From Carettochelys insculpta (taxonomy: Eukaryota > Chordata > Testudines > Carettochelyidae), in NCBI RefSeq assembly GCF_033958435.1, contig NC_134145.1, positions 35,553,501-35,617,500 on the forward strand: DNA of 64,000 nt, given 5' to 3'. Positions within the stretch are counted from its first letter, which is position 1, and the number at the start of each line of letters is the position of its first letter. Below are positions 1 to 11,803 of this stretch, in pieces. The notes beneath the pieces were generated by a model that was not told the origin of the DNA, made no database searches, and saw only the letters and a list, made by a program, of their open reading frames with translations. Position numbers and translations under genes: made by a program.

Positions 1-2691
1 TGATAAAGGAACTATATTTTCTTCAAGGCATTTAGCTTCCAGTGCCTTTACATGTGTTCCCACTAAAAATTGTGCCAGTCCACAGTGTGACCCAAATAAC
101 TTTTTTGCATATATGAGAGTTGTTTTGTATTTCTCATTTGTAAAGATGCAAAGCAGAATCCATCATAATAGGTGCTAAACAAAAGCTCATAATAGGCTTA
201 TGCTAGTGCAATCTCTTGCTTTGACTTGAGCGGTGGTGAGCATTATTCAAAAGTACATCCTTCTGTATTATTTAGTAGGTAATTATTGGTCTTCATGCAT
301 AAAATGAATGTGACATACTAGACAGATGTTTATTGTTGGTTATATATTTTTTCAAAGTGACAGCCACTGAAATTTACAATGATTACCATGACAAAGACCT
401 TCATTTGTATGTTCTGGAGGTCACATTCTTAATACTGACATGCCTGTAACGGCACTTCTGTGGGACTGCATATAGACGCTAGCATAATTTGCTTTATTTA
501 ATGCCGTTTCAGTGTACTGTTTTGGTTGTTTTTGGTCAGCACTGTCTTTACAATGCTGTCTTTTCCCACTAGGGGCTGCTGTTGAACTTCCTAAGAAGCT
601 GATGTTAAAAAAAAATTCTAGAAACAAAAATCTGACAGTACCAGTCTTTCTTATGCTGTACATGGAATGTTTCGGAAGTGTCAGTAATAAATACTTCTAT
701 CAGAAATCTTCATATTCTATATATCTGTATATCATACCCCAAGGAAAGCAATACAGACATTGCTGGCAGCGTCTAATTTGGGCTTTTCAAACTAAATGGG
801 GGATGTCAGGGTTATTTTCCCATGTGTGACATTTATCTTCTTTCACAAACAAATGAATGCAGGGTTTTAATTAATTTCCAAGTGCCTCCCAGGATGATTT
901 TTTTCTCTCTAATATATTAATACAATGATTTAAACTTTCATTCTAGAACAGGCAGTTTATTGTGAAGGCTTAGTGGTCATTCCGTTTTATTAATAATCTA
1001 AACATAAGTGTGTTTACAGTATGCCTGTAAATATGCCTCACTTTCTTTTAAGCAACATCAATGTGTTTTTTTTTAAATCTTGAACATATATTAAAGAAAT
1101 TATTGTGCTACCTGATCTTTCTTTCTTCTCCTTTGCTCTGAGAAGGTTCATGTGCCATTTCTGCCTCTTGCATGTAAAAGACAGTTTTACAAGCTCCTGC
1201 TTTCACAGTGAAATACTTAAAAATGCCACCATTCAGAAAGGTTGATTCTTAGTTGAAGAGACAGAAATAGTATGCTGTGGTAATCTATAAGGTAATGGGG
1301 CAAATAAGTAATTTAATTTTTCCTTTCACTATATCCCAGTATTAATAGTTAAAGAAGAATGAAAGCAAAACAAAATAAAAAATACTAAGATATATGGGTG
1401 ATCAGAATAACGCTAACTTAGGAAACAAAGCACACTATTGTACAGATTTCAACGGAATTAATAAGGAAAATGTTTTCCTAACAAATTAAAATGCTATTTT
1501 ATATTTTTATGATAAGTGAAAGTCATAGATGATTATGGCATTTTTGTGATATAGTATAGAAAGCATTTACAGTGAAATCCAATATTTTTGCTAATATTAT
1601 TGCCATAGCTTCTTTCATACATATACCTAAAATAGTTGCAAGCAGAGTTCTTTGAGGATTTTAGAAAGAAAAGCTATTTTGTTTGCCATGATTTTAGTTT
1701 TTGGGTAGCTTTAAGGAGTTTTAGCAGCAAGGCTGTGAACGTGCGGGTAGGTTTAACAGTTGCGTCTAGCTATCTGTCAGCTGTGTATTCTGTTAAAAAC
1801 CTTAAGAAGCACTTAAGAGTATTTCATTAAAGGAGGCTTTGAAAATGGCAGCAAGAAAGGATTACTTTAATTTGCAGTAATACTCTGTAGTGAAAGGATT
1901 GTGTGTCATTTAAACATTCCAGAAAATATGTGAAACTGCTTCTTTTTAGTATGGCGGGAATTCCATGCTGTTTGGGTTTTTTAATGGTCTTTTTTAAGGG
2001 ATTTCTAAGTCAACAACTTTCATGTGGATAGCTGGGCATTTAAATTACAAAATCTGAAATATATCTGGTGAAAAAAAGAAGTTTGTATTGTACAGTAGTC
2101 TTGTCTTGATGGTGCATTTCTTGTCTTGCACTTTGGACAAAAGCACCAAGAATGCAGTCACTTTAACACAGATCTAGTCTGACAGGCTTTTGTGCACTAT
2201 GATTTCCAAGAAGTGGTGTAGAAATGCATTGCATATTAAACAGCTCTCTCTCTTTTGGGTTTTGTGTGGTGTTCTTTATTTGACATTTTGTACATTAAAC
2301 CAGGGCTGTTTTAATGACATGAAAAGACAACTCTTTCTACAGACTATGATTGTTGGTGCTGATAGATTTGCCCTTATCAAGTAGGCCCACTGGCTAAAAC
2401 CAGCTCCTGAAGAACCTTATTGAACCATGTCATCTGGATCCACACCCTTAAACAGAAGGTTAATCACAGAGCCTGAAGTCAGTTTCCCACTATCCTGTTT
2501 CCTGTATAAGAGATAAAAATATTTAGCTTTTATAGAACTTTGAATTAGCTTTAATGTATTTTTGAGGAGGGTCACAAAAATGACACTTTGTTTGGTAAAT
2601 ATTGGATCCCAAAAGTTATGTCATAGTTGGGTCTCTAAATTGACAATATTCTCTTCAGTGAACATATGAAGTGACTGAAACCTGACTCTGC
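1..2691. other. AT-rich unique DNA, no gene seen
   Basis: Open frames here are short, lack family motifs and read like chance frames in AT-rich DNA. I see no repeat boundaries, tRNA, CpG-rich block or splice-flanked conserved exon. It could be intergenic or intronic. Confidence 0.6.
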
Positions 2692-3069
2692 GGCTATGTG
2701 TAGACAAACTTCTCACAAGAACTTCTGTTGACAGATCATGGCCAAATTGCCAAGTGGATCACAACAGCAATCTGCTCTGTTAGCAGAGAGTGGCTGGACT
2801 GCCTGGCCACTCTCTCAACAAAATGGCCAACCAGAAGCACAGCAGACAGGGCTGCTGGGTGTCCTGGAAGCTCTGTCTGTTGACAGAGGGTCCCCTGGAA
2901 CATCCAGACTGGCTTTCTGGAACATCCAGAGGTGTTATGCGTCATGGCGAGTAGGATAACACTCTTGACAAAAGTGCTGCATTCTGTTGATTTACTGTTG
3001 ACACAACGCCTTGAGAATCTGGATGCTCCCTGGGTTTTGTCAAGAAAACCCTCTAGTGTAGACATAGTT
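2692..3069. mobile_element. Non-autonomous DNA transposon (MITE) with GGCTATGTGTAGAC end
   Basis: The left end reads GGCTATGTGTAGAC and the right end reads TCTAGTGTAGACATAG, an imperfect inverted pair. The interior is rich in the words CTGTTGACAGA and TTGTCAA, which recur in the MITE at 49609-50011 and in the ends of the large element at 26672-34148. This suggests one Harbinger-type family. It encodes nothing recognisable. A clean target duplication is not visible, so the boundaries are good to a few bases. Confidence 0.75.
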
Positions 3070-5857
3070 TAGCATATCAAATAATCATCCTTTACTTCTC
3101 TGAAACTTGACAAGCGTTGTTTGAATTTCTGTTACATTTTAACAGTAGAAATTAGAGTAATTTTAAAATATGTGTTTAAATATTTAGAAATCAAAATGGA
3201 ATGGCATGCAGCAATGTTATAACAAGATATAAAATGGTGCAGCAGCGTGGACTGGTGCTGATTTTTGTATACTATAAAGAAAACATAATAACAATCATTT
3301 TAAAAGCTGTGGATTCTGGTTCACTTTTCACTTGTACCTAACTCTTTGTAACTTTACAATGAAAGAGTCAGAAATTGGAGCCAATTACCATAATATGTGG
3401 TGGTTTGGTGGGAGCATGTTCAACATCAGTCAGTTAAAAGGTTTTATTGCTATTAGGAGCATGTTAATGCCCTTGATAATGTCTCTAGTTGCTTTGTAAT
3501 GTCTCTTGTTGAAGTATAGAATTCTTTTATCTTCTTATTACATTATGCAGAAACTTGAATTGAAAAGATATTTGCAGGAACATTTAAAGTAGTGCATCAA
3601 TCAGTTTCAAAGAAGGGAAAATGTTCTCAGAATAGCTTATAAAAGGATAACTGTCAGTTTTATTTTGGATGAACAAAGAAATCAGCGTAAAAAGCATTTT
3701 ATTGTAAAAGCGCACTGTGCAATTCAATAAATATTCCATATAAATATAAGGGAGAAGAAAGTTCATAATTATCTGATGAGTTAAATGTAATTTAAGTTAT
3801 ACTTTCACGATGTAGCAAGCAGTGAAGAACTCTTCTTTCCAGTGTGTTCCTAGTACTGGCTTAAACCACCAGCAAGTGATAACCTAAATCTTCCTGATAA
3901 TGACTTGGATAGATGAAGCATAATTATAATTTAACAATATCACCCAAGAATATAAAACTTTTAACAAACCACCTAAGCCTATTAGAAAAATGCCATCATC
4001 ACTCTCCCTTTTTGTCCAAACATGATTCCTTGCTATACGTTTATTCCTCCTTCTGGCATTCCTTACCTTCTTTAGCACAAGGTTATTTTGAATATTTATA
4101 CAATTTAATTGCAAGTCTCTTGTGTGATTTAAGTATAAAACACTTCCAAATGGTTTCATGATCCAGGTAGCCAGTTCTGAGTACTCTACTTTCTGACTCA
4201 GAGATGTCTTGCTAGCCTACATTCAATACATTTTAAAAATACAATATTGCAGCCTGTAATGTAGAGAGGGCTTTTTTTTTTGGCTACTTTCTAAAAATGG
4301 GGAAAGGCTGAAGATGTTGAGTGGTAAGTCTGGTAGTTGTGCTCATGCTGCAAAGACTTTTCAGAAGACAATTAACTTCATGTTTTGTCCTTTGGAGGTG
4401 TGATTTCTTCAGAAATTCATTTGTTCATGCCCTTTGACTGGAGGAGTAGAATGGAATGATTTCTGGTTTAGCAGTTCTGGGTTTGTTTCTTGGAAGACAT
4501 TTGATACAATAAAATCATCTATATGAAATGCACATTCAAATTTCAATAATAAAATAATTCTGTGCAGGAATGAGTTTTAATTACTATCTTTTAAATTCTA
4601 GGTGTTTGCAGAGCATTCATGTGAAATATGAAACTATTTGTTTTTCACTCTTACAGCTTAAAAAAGGAACTAGTTATTTTTACTTGAACATTATTGCTAA
4701 ATGTAAACATTCTTTCTTACTCTCTGCTCTGAACTTAGTTTCAGTCTAGAGCAAATGTTCAGTCTTATGTCAGTTTTATTTTGGATTAATTTTACGCTGA
4801 TTTTTAAAAAAAGTTACATGCTATTGTATGTATATACACTGTATATACTGTAAATATGGTTTAGTCTCTGCAACAACAAAACAATCAATTGTATGCATAG
4901 CATAATTGGCTTACATTTTATTTTCATATCACTTTTTTGTGCATATGGCATAATTCTTTCAGATGGTTTCTCCTTATTTCAGTGGGAGTTACACGAACTT
5001 TCTGAATAAAGTTTTATACCATGTGCCTTTACTATCAGGATTCCTCTTTTCTGACCCTTCATTTTTTATTGCTTGTATGTAGACCTTCAGATCTCCATGG
5101 TTTCCTGGCACAGGTGGAATTACAGTATCCCAACAAGAGCTTATTTAATAACAACAAAACTTCAAACAATTTCCAGAAAGGAGACTTCATAAGTTATTGA
5201 ACCCCTGAGAAAGCAATAATTTACAATGAGCAAGTTCGGGGGTTGTATACATCTGTGTATTCCGCTTCAGAAAATAAAGGTTGTTACCATAGCAACTGCC
5301 ACATAGTATGGAACATACATTACTTGTGAGATTCAGAGCTTCATGTTAAGAAACCTCTCCTCCTGGCTTCCCCATATGTTACATGAATTTGTGCCTTTCT
5401 TTAGGGTTTGTAGTATTTGCATGTGTTTTTCATCAATATCTATTTTCTTTGCTCCCTTATGGTCTTAGAACTGTGTGCTCTTTTTTGGAAAGAAAACAAT
5501 TATATCTGTATTTCTGAAAACAAAAGCAGATAATCACCAAGCTTTTAAAGGTGGTATAAGAATGCAGGCAAGCCATTGCTACCAAAATTGGAACTTCATT
5601 CCCCTAAGCTACTGTTCATATCACTCTTTATTTCATAAAGTGTATTCAGCACTACTTTAATTTTTTTTTAGTTTACTTATTAACAAAGTGGGAAGAGGAG
5701 GTACTATAACAGTTTCTTTAAACACATCTACAGCATGGTTTAGGGAATATAAGTAGGATACACTGAAAGCTATTTATAATTTATCTAATGTGGACTTTTC
5801 AGGGCTTTGTGATTCACTCATGTGTGCCTTAATTATTTTATCATGATTTTATAATCT
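3070..5857. other. AT-rich unique DNA, no gene seen
   Basis: Only short chance frames occur. I see no repeat, RNA gene or regulatory element that I can defend. Confidence 0.6.
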
Positions 5858-5870
5858 ATGTATCTCTAAT
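5858..5870. repeat. Left target-site duplication of the split LINE (probable)
   Basis: ATGTATCTCTAAT here resembles ATGGTATCTCAAT at 14251-14263, with one gained and one lost base. The two flank the inverted LINE and fit the 7-20 bp duplications made by target-primed reverse transcription. Confidence 0.5.
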
Positions 5871-6850
5871 TCTATTAAGAACATCCATTTGTGCCTGGCT
5901 CTGAAGGTGTCTGAAGCGATCACCTTTGAGGACTGAGGACTGATCATTTTGCCATAGCAGAAATGCGTTCTGTTTTTCCTCTAAGATCTTCATGATGGCT
6001 TCATCATTTTCATCAAACCGGTCTTGGTGAACTCTCTTTTTCAGTCCTAGTGTTGACTTGGCTGACTCCATCACCAGGGTTTTGAACTGGTTACACTTTT
6101 GTGTTGGGTCTCCAGGCAGAGGTCCATGGGACGTCAGCACTTCGTCAAGGCAGGCGGCGAATTTCTCTTGATGACCAGTATGTTGCACCTTCCCGATGTT
6201 GAAGGAGGGTCTGACAACCTTGAGCTTCTTGCGGTGCAGTGGTGTCATGTGCAGCATAAGGACTGATCTGATGAGTCTCTGATCAGTCCAGCACTCAGCT
6301 CCCCACATGGCCCTGGTGATCTTAACATCTTGAATGTCCTGCCTGTGACTGATGACGTAGTCAATCAGGTGCCACTGTTTTGATCTCGGGTGCATCCATG
6401 TGGTCTTGTATTTATTGGCTTGCCTGGAGAGAGTGTTGGTAATCATCAGGTCGTTTTCTGCATACAAGCTCAGTAGAAGGCGGCCATTGGCATTCATGTT
6501 ACCAACACCATGATGCCCCAGCACCCCTTTTCAGGTCCTACAGTCCTTGCCGACCCTGGCGTTGAAATCACCCAACAGGAGAAGCTTGTCACTAGGAGGA
6601 GTTGCTTTCACAAGTTGGTCACAGTCCTCATAGAAACTTTCTTTTGCTTCGTCGCTGCTAGTCAGCATGGGGGCTTAAGTGCTGATGACTGGAACATGGC
6701 AAGAGGTGTTGAGGGCGAAGCAGAGCTTGATCAGACACTCACTGATGCAAGTTGGTAGGTCAGGAAGCTGGTGCAGAAGTGATGTCTTGATGGCAAGTCC
6801 CACTCTGTGGATTCTGTCTTCATTTTCTGGCCTGCCTTTCCAGAAGTAGG
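5871..6850 (-). pseudogene. LINE endonuclease domain (inverted 5' part)
   Basis: This is the apurinic/apyrimidinic-type endonuclease of a LINE, which nicks target DNA to prime reverse transcription. Read on the - strand, it shows the family motif LLLGDFNARVG near 6560, then GNMNANGRLL and TTWMHPRSKQWHLIDYVI. These cover the acidic Asp/Asn active site and the Ser-Asp-His-like C-terminal block of this fold. A TGA stop sits between the two blocks at about 6534, and another stop lies near 6660. The reading ends inside the linker between endonuclease and RT, at the inversion point. The gene is dead and 5'-truncated. It shares one insertion with the + strand RT that follows. Confidence 0.85.
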
Positions 6851-6857
6851 TGTTTCA

Positions 6858-7380
6858 AACACCTTCACAGCCAGGCACAAACGTCACTTCGCAAAATGCA
6901 AGTGAATGGTGGGAGAGTAAAGTTGATGAAGTCCAGTACTACACTGACACCAAGAACTCCAAGGTGTTTTTCAGTGCTGTCAAAGCTATATATGGACCTT
7001 CAAAACCAAGTACTACACCTCTCCTGTCTGCAGATGGCATGACCCTTCTGAGGGAGAAGAACAGCATCAACAATAGGTGGAGAGAGCACTTCAGCAACCT
7101 TCTCAACAGACCTTCCAGTGTCGACCCTGTGGCCCTAGACCAGATCCCTCAGAAACCCACAATAGACAGTCTTGACCTGCCCCCTAAAATGGATGAGGTC
7201 AAAAAGACAATCAGCCAGACCAGCTCTGACAAAGCCTCTGGGATGAACAATATCCCTGCTGAAATTTTCAAAGTGGCAGGACCAGTGTCACTTGAAGCCT
7301 TTCACAACATCTTGATCAGCATTTGGGAAGAAGAAGACATGCCTGAAGACTTTAAGGATGCCACAGTCATCTCACTTTTC
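6858..7380 (+). pseudogene. LINE linker and N-terminal reverse transcriptase (first half)
   Basis: From EWWESKVDEVQYY to FKDATVISLF this is the linker and first RT blocks of the same LINE as the inverted endonuclease. NRWREHFSNLLNRP and KASGMNNIPAEIF are typical of the region just before and inside RT motif 1. A one-base loss near 6900 shifts the frame just before EWWESK. The frame is cut at 7380 by Harbinger H1 and resumes at 12692. Confidence 0.85.
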
Positions 7381-7400
7381 AGCCGTGTCTACACGTGCAC

Positions 7401-7416
7401 GCTACTTCGAAGTAGC
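7401..7416. repeat. Left subterminal palindrome 1 of H1
   Basis: GCTACTTCGAAGTAGC is a perfect palindrome starting exactly 20 bp inside the left end. It is a candidate binding site for the Myb-like protein or the nuclease. Confidence 0.7.
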
Positions 7417-7427
7417 GGCACTAACTT

Positions 7428-7471
7428 CGAAATAGCGCCCATCACGGCTACACGTGTTGGGCGCTATTTCG
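7428..7471. repeat. Left subterminal stem-loop of H1
   Basis: CGAAATAGCGCCC at 7428-7440 is matched by its exact inverse GGGCGCTATTTCG at 7459-7471, with an 18-base loop. It lies between the two other palindromes of the left end. Confidence 0.65.
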
Positions 7472-7540
7472 ATGTTAACATCGATGTTAGGCGGCGAGAC
7501 GTTGAAGCCGCTAACCCCATGAGGGGATGGGAATAGCGCC

Positions 7541-7567
7541 CTACTTCGACGTTCAACGTCGAAGTAG
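7541..7567. repeat. Left subterminal palindrome 2 of H1
   Basis: CTACTTCGACGTT, then its near-inverse AACGTCGAAGTAG around one central base. It starts exactly 160 bp from the element end, a distance kept in H2, H5 and two derivatives in this window. Confidence 0.7.
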
Positions 7568-7816
7568 GGAACGTGTAGTCGTTGCGCGTCCCGCAACTTT
7601 GAAATTGCGGGGTCCTCCATGGCGGCCATCAGCTGAGGGGTTGAGAGACACTCTCTCCAGCCCCTGAGCTCAATGGTGGCTGCGTGGAGCGGCCCCTTAA
7701 AGATCCCCGACCCCTCCCTTCCTGTGCAGGAAGCTGAGAGAGCGTGCAGGCAGCAGCAGTAACACGTGGCTAGCCTGCACGCTCCTCCGCAGCCACCCAC
7801 ACCCCCACCTGATGTG

Positions 7817-8688
7817 ATGGCCGCCCAGCAGCCCCCCCAGCACCCCCAGGGGACCCCGCCCAAGGGGAGCCAGGGCTCCCAGACTAGCAGCCAGGCCGGG
7901 AAGCGGCAGCGGGGCCCCTCCTGGACGGAGGCCGAACTTCGGGACCTGCTGGGGCTCTGGAGCGAGGAGGAGGTGCTCCAGGTAATGAGGAGCAAGAGGC
8001 GGAACGCGGATGCGTTTGCTCGGCTGGTCGAGGGCCTGGCTGCCCGGGGTCACCCTGCCCGCACTCCAGACCATGTCCGGAGTAAAGTGAAGGAGCTGTG
8101 GCAGGGTTACGCCCGGGCCCGGGATGCGGCCGGCCAATCTGGGGCCGCCCCCGTCACTTGCCCCTTTTACAGGGAGCTCAGGGCCATCCTGGGCCCCCGG
8201 CACACCTCCTCCCCTCCGGCCACGCTTGACACCTCAGCTGAGGAGCCCCATCAGGCCCCGGAGGTGGAGTCCACCCCGGAGGCAAGCCGCACACCCCGGG
8301 GGCCCCCCCAGGAGCCCACCCCCGGGGCACCAGAGCAGAGGAGGAGGAGGAGGGGGACTCCTCCTCCAGTGACGCCGGCCTGCAGATCATCCTGCTGTCC
8401 CGGAGCTGCAGCCAGGTGTCTGCCCCCCGGGTGTCCGCCGACCATGGGAGTGGACCATCAGGTGTGTACCCCCCCGGTGCACACCCCCGGGGTTGAGGGG
8501 CAGGGGTAATAGATATGGCCAGGGCCCTCCACATGCCCAGATGACCATGGCCCCAAGGACAGCAGTGGCATGTCCCTCACAGGAGTGCATCAGCCCCTGC
8601 CCCCCCAGCACGACAGTGCCATGCCCCATCCCTGGGGCAGTGGGGAGCGGAACCTCTAGGGTCCCCCGAGGGGTGGGGGTGGGACACT

Positions 8689-8727
<39 letters not shown>

Positions 8728-9839
8728 GTGAGGGAGTGGGGGGAGTGCAAATGCGAGACTCAGGCTAGATGTGAGAAACAAGCTGAATAGCTCCCAGTGG
8801 CTAAGGATGATCCTGGGGCTACAACTGGCAGGTTACACCTCTGCCCTGAACAAAGAGGAGGGAGGAGCCGAGCTGGCTTTGAATCGGGGGCCGCAGTTAG
8901 AGGCTAGGGGAAGGGAGAGCTAGAAGGCTGCCTGCCTGAGGAGGGGGAAAGCTACATCCCAGAGGGGCACCCCTCGGGGTCTTCTCCCCAGGACGGGTTG
9001 GAAGGACTGTCTCTGACTGCTGTACTGTCGCTTCTGGGAGAAACTGGGCATCTGTTGCCTAATAAACCTCTCCTGTCATACCTGCTGAGTGAGTGAGAGT
9101 CACTCCTGCCAGCGGACGGGGTGCAGTGCAGGGGGACCCCTGAACCCCATCACAGCAGCATCTCCCGGGGACGGGGATGGGGAACCTGCAGCACAGGGGT
9201 GGGGGGACAAGGGCCACGGCTCGGGGCCCACACTAATGGCTGTCTCCACTCTTCTTCCACCCCCTCCTGTGTTCCGCAGCTGCACCATTGGAAGGACCGG
9301 AGAGCGCCGGCAAGTCGTCAGTGGTCCCGGAAAGCCCTCCGGGGCCATCACTCCAGGCCAGCCCCTCGGCGGAGGACCGACGGGCCCCACGGCGGGCAAG
9401 ACGGCACACCCAGCAGCAGCCGCCGGCGGTGACGGACCCCCAGCTGCTGGCCCTCCACCGCCGGCAGGTGGAGGTCGCCAAGCAGCGGCTGTGGGTGGAG
9501 CAACGCCGCCTCCACCTGCAGGAGCGGGCACTGGCCTGGCGCCAGGAGGCATGGGGGGCCTACATGCAGACTTTCAACCACATAGAGGACTACCTGGCCC
9601 CCCATGCCGCGTCGGCCGCCGCTGCGCCCGCCCTGCGTGCTCCACCCGCTGCTCCAGCCACCGCACCATCCGCCATCGCACCGCCACCCTCCACTGAGGG
9701 CCATTCCACCGAGGGGGACCTGGGGCCAGCTGACACTCACCAGCCGTATCTACCGGTCCGCCCGGCCCCCAGCCAGCCCTGGCCAGGGCTGCGGCCGAGG
9801 CGGGGATCCCAGCCGCCCACCCCCAGTGCTGGACTGTAG
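7817..9839 (+). pseudogene. Harbinger Myb/SANT-like DNA-binding protein (H1 copy)
   Basis: This accessory protein of Harbinger elements is thought to bind the element ends and work with the nuclease. Exon 1 is 7817-8461. The ATG at 7817 starts MAAQQPPQ, a Pro/Gln-rich leader. The Myb/SANT-like (MADF-like) domain spans about residues 33-126, with SWTEAELRDLLGLW, then VRSKVKELWQGY and CPFYRELRAILG. A one-base shift near 8335 throws the acidic Glu/Ser-rich tail out of frame. The donor is GTGTGT at 8462 and the acceptor is TTCCGCAG ending at 9279. Exon 2 (9280-9839) starts in the same phase and gives a basic, probably helical stretch (HRRQVEVAKQRLWVEQRRL) and a Pro/Ala-rich end. Donor and acceptor agree with H2. 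The protein would be about 400 residues if intact. Confidence 0.85.
8680..9105 (+). other. Extra intronic block with CAG repeat and AATAAA
   Basis: H1 and H2 share this block inside the Myb-gene intron. H5 has an intron of only about 333 bp and lacks it. It begins with a pure CAG run (about 8690-8727) and ends with CCTAATAAACCTCTCCTG, where AATAAA is at 9061-9066. The end resembles the polyadenylation region of a retroviral-type LTR, but I see no clean LTR ends. It was probably captured before H1 and H2 spread. Confidence 0.5.
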
Positions 9840-10090
9840 GGGCATGGGGCCCAGGACGTGCCCCCCCCTTTGTATATATTCCCCCCACTTTTACGTTTTT
9901 TTGGGCTGTAAATAGTTTGTATTTATTTGTGACCCCCGTTTTCAATGGCTGATCCTTACCCCCCCATGTAAATAGTTCTCCCCTTCCTTGTTATCCCTGT
10001 TTTTATAATAATATACATATATATGTTAGAATTTCTGTAATTAATAAGAGTTCCAGTAAAGATGTTTGATTTCACAAACAACTGTCTGCT

Positions 10091-10096
10091 TTTATT
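10091..10096 (-). promoter_or_regulatory. Polyadenylation signal of the H1 transposase gene
   Basis: AATAAA on the - strand lies about 110 bp past the transposase stop at 10203. H2, H4 and H5 keep the same signal in the same place. Confidence 0.65.
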
Positions 10097-10202
10097 TGTA
10101 CAAGAAACATGTGGGGGTTGTGCTGTTGGGTGCTCTGTGGTGTGGGCGTAGGGGCAGGGAGTGTTGTGGAGGATGGGGGGGCAGTGGGGGGCCTGCCAGC
10201 GT

Positions 10203-11613
10203 TCACCCCGCGGCCTCATCGAACTGGGCCCGCAGGGCCTCCCGGACCCGGGTCCCTTCAGGGTCCACCTGGTGACTGGGGGCAGCGGGTGGCTGCATGT
10301 CAGCCCTGCCAGCCTCCACAGCCCAGCCCTGAAAGAATGCCTCCCCCTTGCTCTCCACCAGGTTGTGTAGGGTGCTGCACGCACCCACAATCTGGGGGAT
10401 GTTGGTGGGGCCCGCGTCAAGGCGGGTGAGGAGACACCTCCAGCGCCCTTTGAGTCGGCCAAATGAGGGCTCCACCACCTGGCACGCGAGGTTCAGGCGC
10501 TGGTTGAAGTGCTCCTGGCTGGCAGACAGATGGCTCGTGTACGGGTGCATGAGCCAGGGCCGGAGGGGGTATGCCGCATCTGCGATGACGAAGAGGGGCA
10601 TGTGGTGTCCCCCACAGGGATCTCCCGCTGGGGGATGTAGGTCCCTGCCTCCAGCCGGCGGCACAGGCCCGAGTGCCGGAATACCCGGGCGTTGTGGGTG
10701 CTGCCAGGCCAGCCCACATAAATGTCCAGGAAACGGCCACGGTTGTCCACCAAGGCCTGGAGGACCACTGAGTGGTAGCCCTTCCTGTTGATATAACGTC
10801 CTCCACTGTGCTCCGGGGCGCGGGTGGGGATGTGAGTCCCATCCAGAGCCCCAAAGCAATTGGGGAAGCCCAGGGTAGCAAAGCCCGCGATGGCGGCATC
10901 TGGGTCCCCAAGCCCCATGAGCCTGTGGAGGAGCATGGCGTTGATGGTGCGAACGACCTGCAGGGGAAGCACATGGGAGAGCACCAATGAGGGGTGAGCA
11001 GGGTGTGTGTGGCCCTCCCCTGCTAGGGCCCCCCTCCCCTCCCCTGCCAGGGCCCCCCTCCCCTCCCCTGCCCTCCCCTGCGAGGGCTGCCTCCCCCCAC
11101 TTCCCCCGTGGGTCCTCTTACCTCCATGAGGACAGCCCCGACGGTGGCCTTGCTGATGCCAAACTGCTGGCCCACGAATCGGTAGCTGTCTGGAGTGGCC
11201 AGCTTCCAGACAGCGATGCCGACCCATTTCTCCACACTGAGGGCATGCCGCATGGTGGTGTCCTGGTGCCTGAGTGCGGGGGTGAGCCACTGGCATAGCT
11301 CCAGAAATGTCTGCCGGCTCATGCGAAAGTTCCTGAGCCAGCGGTCATTGTCCCACTCTCCGAGCACCAGCCACTCCCACCAGTTGGTGCTGGTGGGGTA
11401 GCTCCACAGCCAGTGGCGTATGAGGCCGGGGGGGGGAGGGCGGGGTGCTGCAGGGTTGGGGGTTGCCTCCTCCTCCCCTGTGGGCAGCTCCTCCTCTGTG
11501 GCAAGGAGGTGCTCAGCTGCCTCCTGCATGGCATGGAGCAGGGCGAGCACTGCTCCTGCAGGGGCGGCTGGGTGGACCTCTGGCTGCTGCTGCTGCTGCT
11601 GCTGGGGGTCCAT
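10203..11613 (-). pseudogene. Harbinger DDE nuclease, HARBI1-like (H1 copy)
   Basis: This is the transposase that cuts and joins element ends. Exon 1 runs 11613-11122. It starts MDPQQQQ at 11613 (a CAG-coded Gln run) and carries the helical block WLRNFRMSRQTFLELCQW and the HTH-like VGQQFGISKATVGAVLME. The donor is GTAAGA. A 164-bp phase-0 intron (10958-11121) is a C/T-rich tandem tract. Exon 2 starts VVRTINAMLL and has the catalytic residues in order: Asp in DGTHI (10841-10843), Asp in ADAAYP (10578-10580) and Glu in VVEPSFGRLKGR (10470-10472). A one-base loss near 10600, between the first and second Asp, shifts the frame. Restored length is about 415 residues. The stop is at 10203. Confidence 0.9.
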
Positions 11614-11690
11614 CATGACTGTGTCGCTCGAGGTGTGCATGCCTATGGCTCTGCAGACCGCGTGCTGTGCAGGCTGAGTGTGTCTGGGAG

Positions 11691-11705
11691 GGGCCCTTTA
11701 AGGGA
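11691..11705 (-). promoter_or_regulatory. TTTAA-box core promoter candidate for H1 transposase
   Basis: GGGCCCTTTAAGGGA lies about 80 bp upstream of the transposase start. H2, H4 and H5 have the same box 75-110 bp upstream of theirs. A similar GGCCCCTTAAAG sits before the Myb gene at 7691-7702. The role is inferred from position and conservation. Confidence 0.4.
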
Positions 11706-11803
11706 GCAGCTAGCTGTTGCCCCGGAAGTTCTAGTCCGCCCTGTGACCCTGTCTGCAGCTGTGCCTGGCACCCTTATTTCGATGTGTGCTACTTTGGCAT
11801 GTA

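Noticed and set aside
512..829. A 105-codon + strand frame and an 80-codon - strand frame overlapping it
   Set aside because: No motif, no coding-like composition and no splice or promoter context. They look like chance frames.
5871..7380. Two separate head-to-head LINE insertions
   Set aside because: The two pieces are adjacent parts of one element and share the breakpoint sequence, so a single twin-primed insertion is simpler.
7402..8203. Long antisense frames over the Myb genes (also 20336-21220, 55984-56664)
   Set aside because: GC-rich DNA suppresses stop codons on both strands. The + strand has the domain, splice sites and conserved start.
8920..9110. A complete solo LTR or endogenous retrovirus in the H1 intron
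   Set aside because: Only the polyadenylation-like end is suggestive. No TG...CA ends, target duplication, primer site or viral gene is visible.
10348..10791. Long + strand frames over the nuclease genes (also 22724-23395, 58270-58710)
   Set aside because: They are shadows of the - strand DDE gene, which has all family motifs.
11580..11605. CAG/CTG run as a disease-type repeat expansion in a host gene
   Set aside because: It encodes the Gln run at the start of the Harbinger nuclease, and matching runs occur in H2 and H5.
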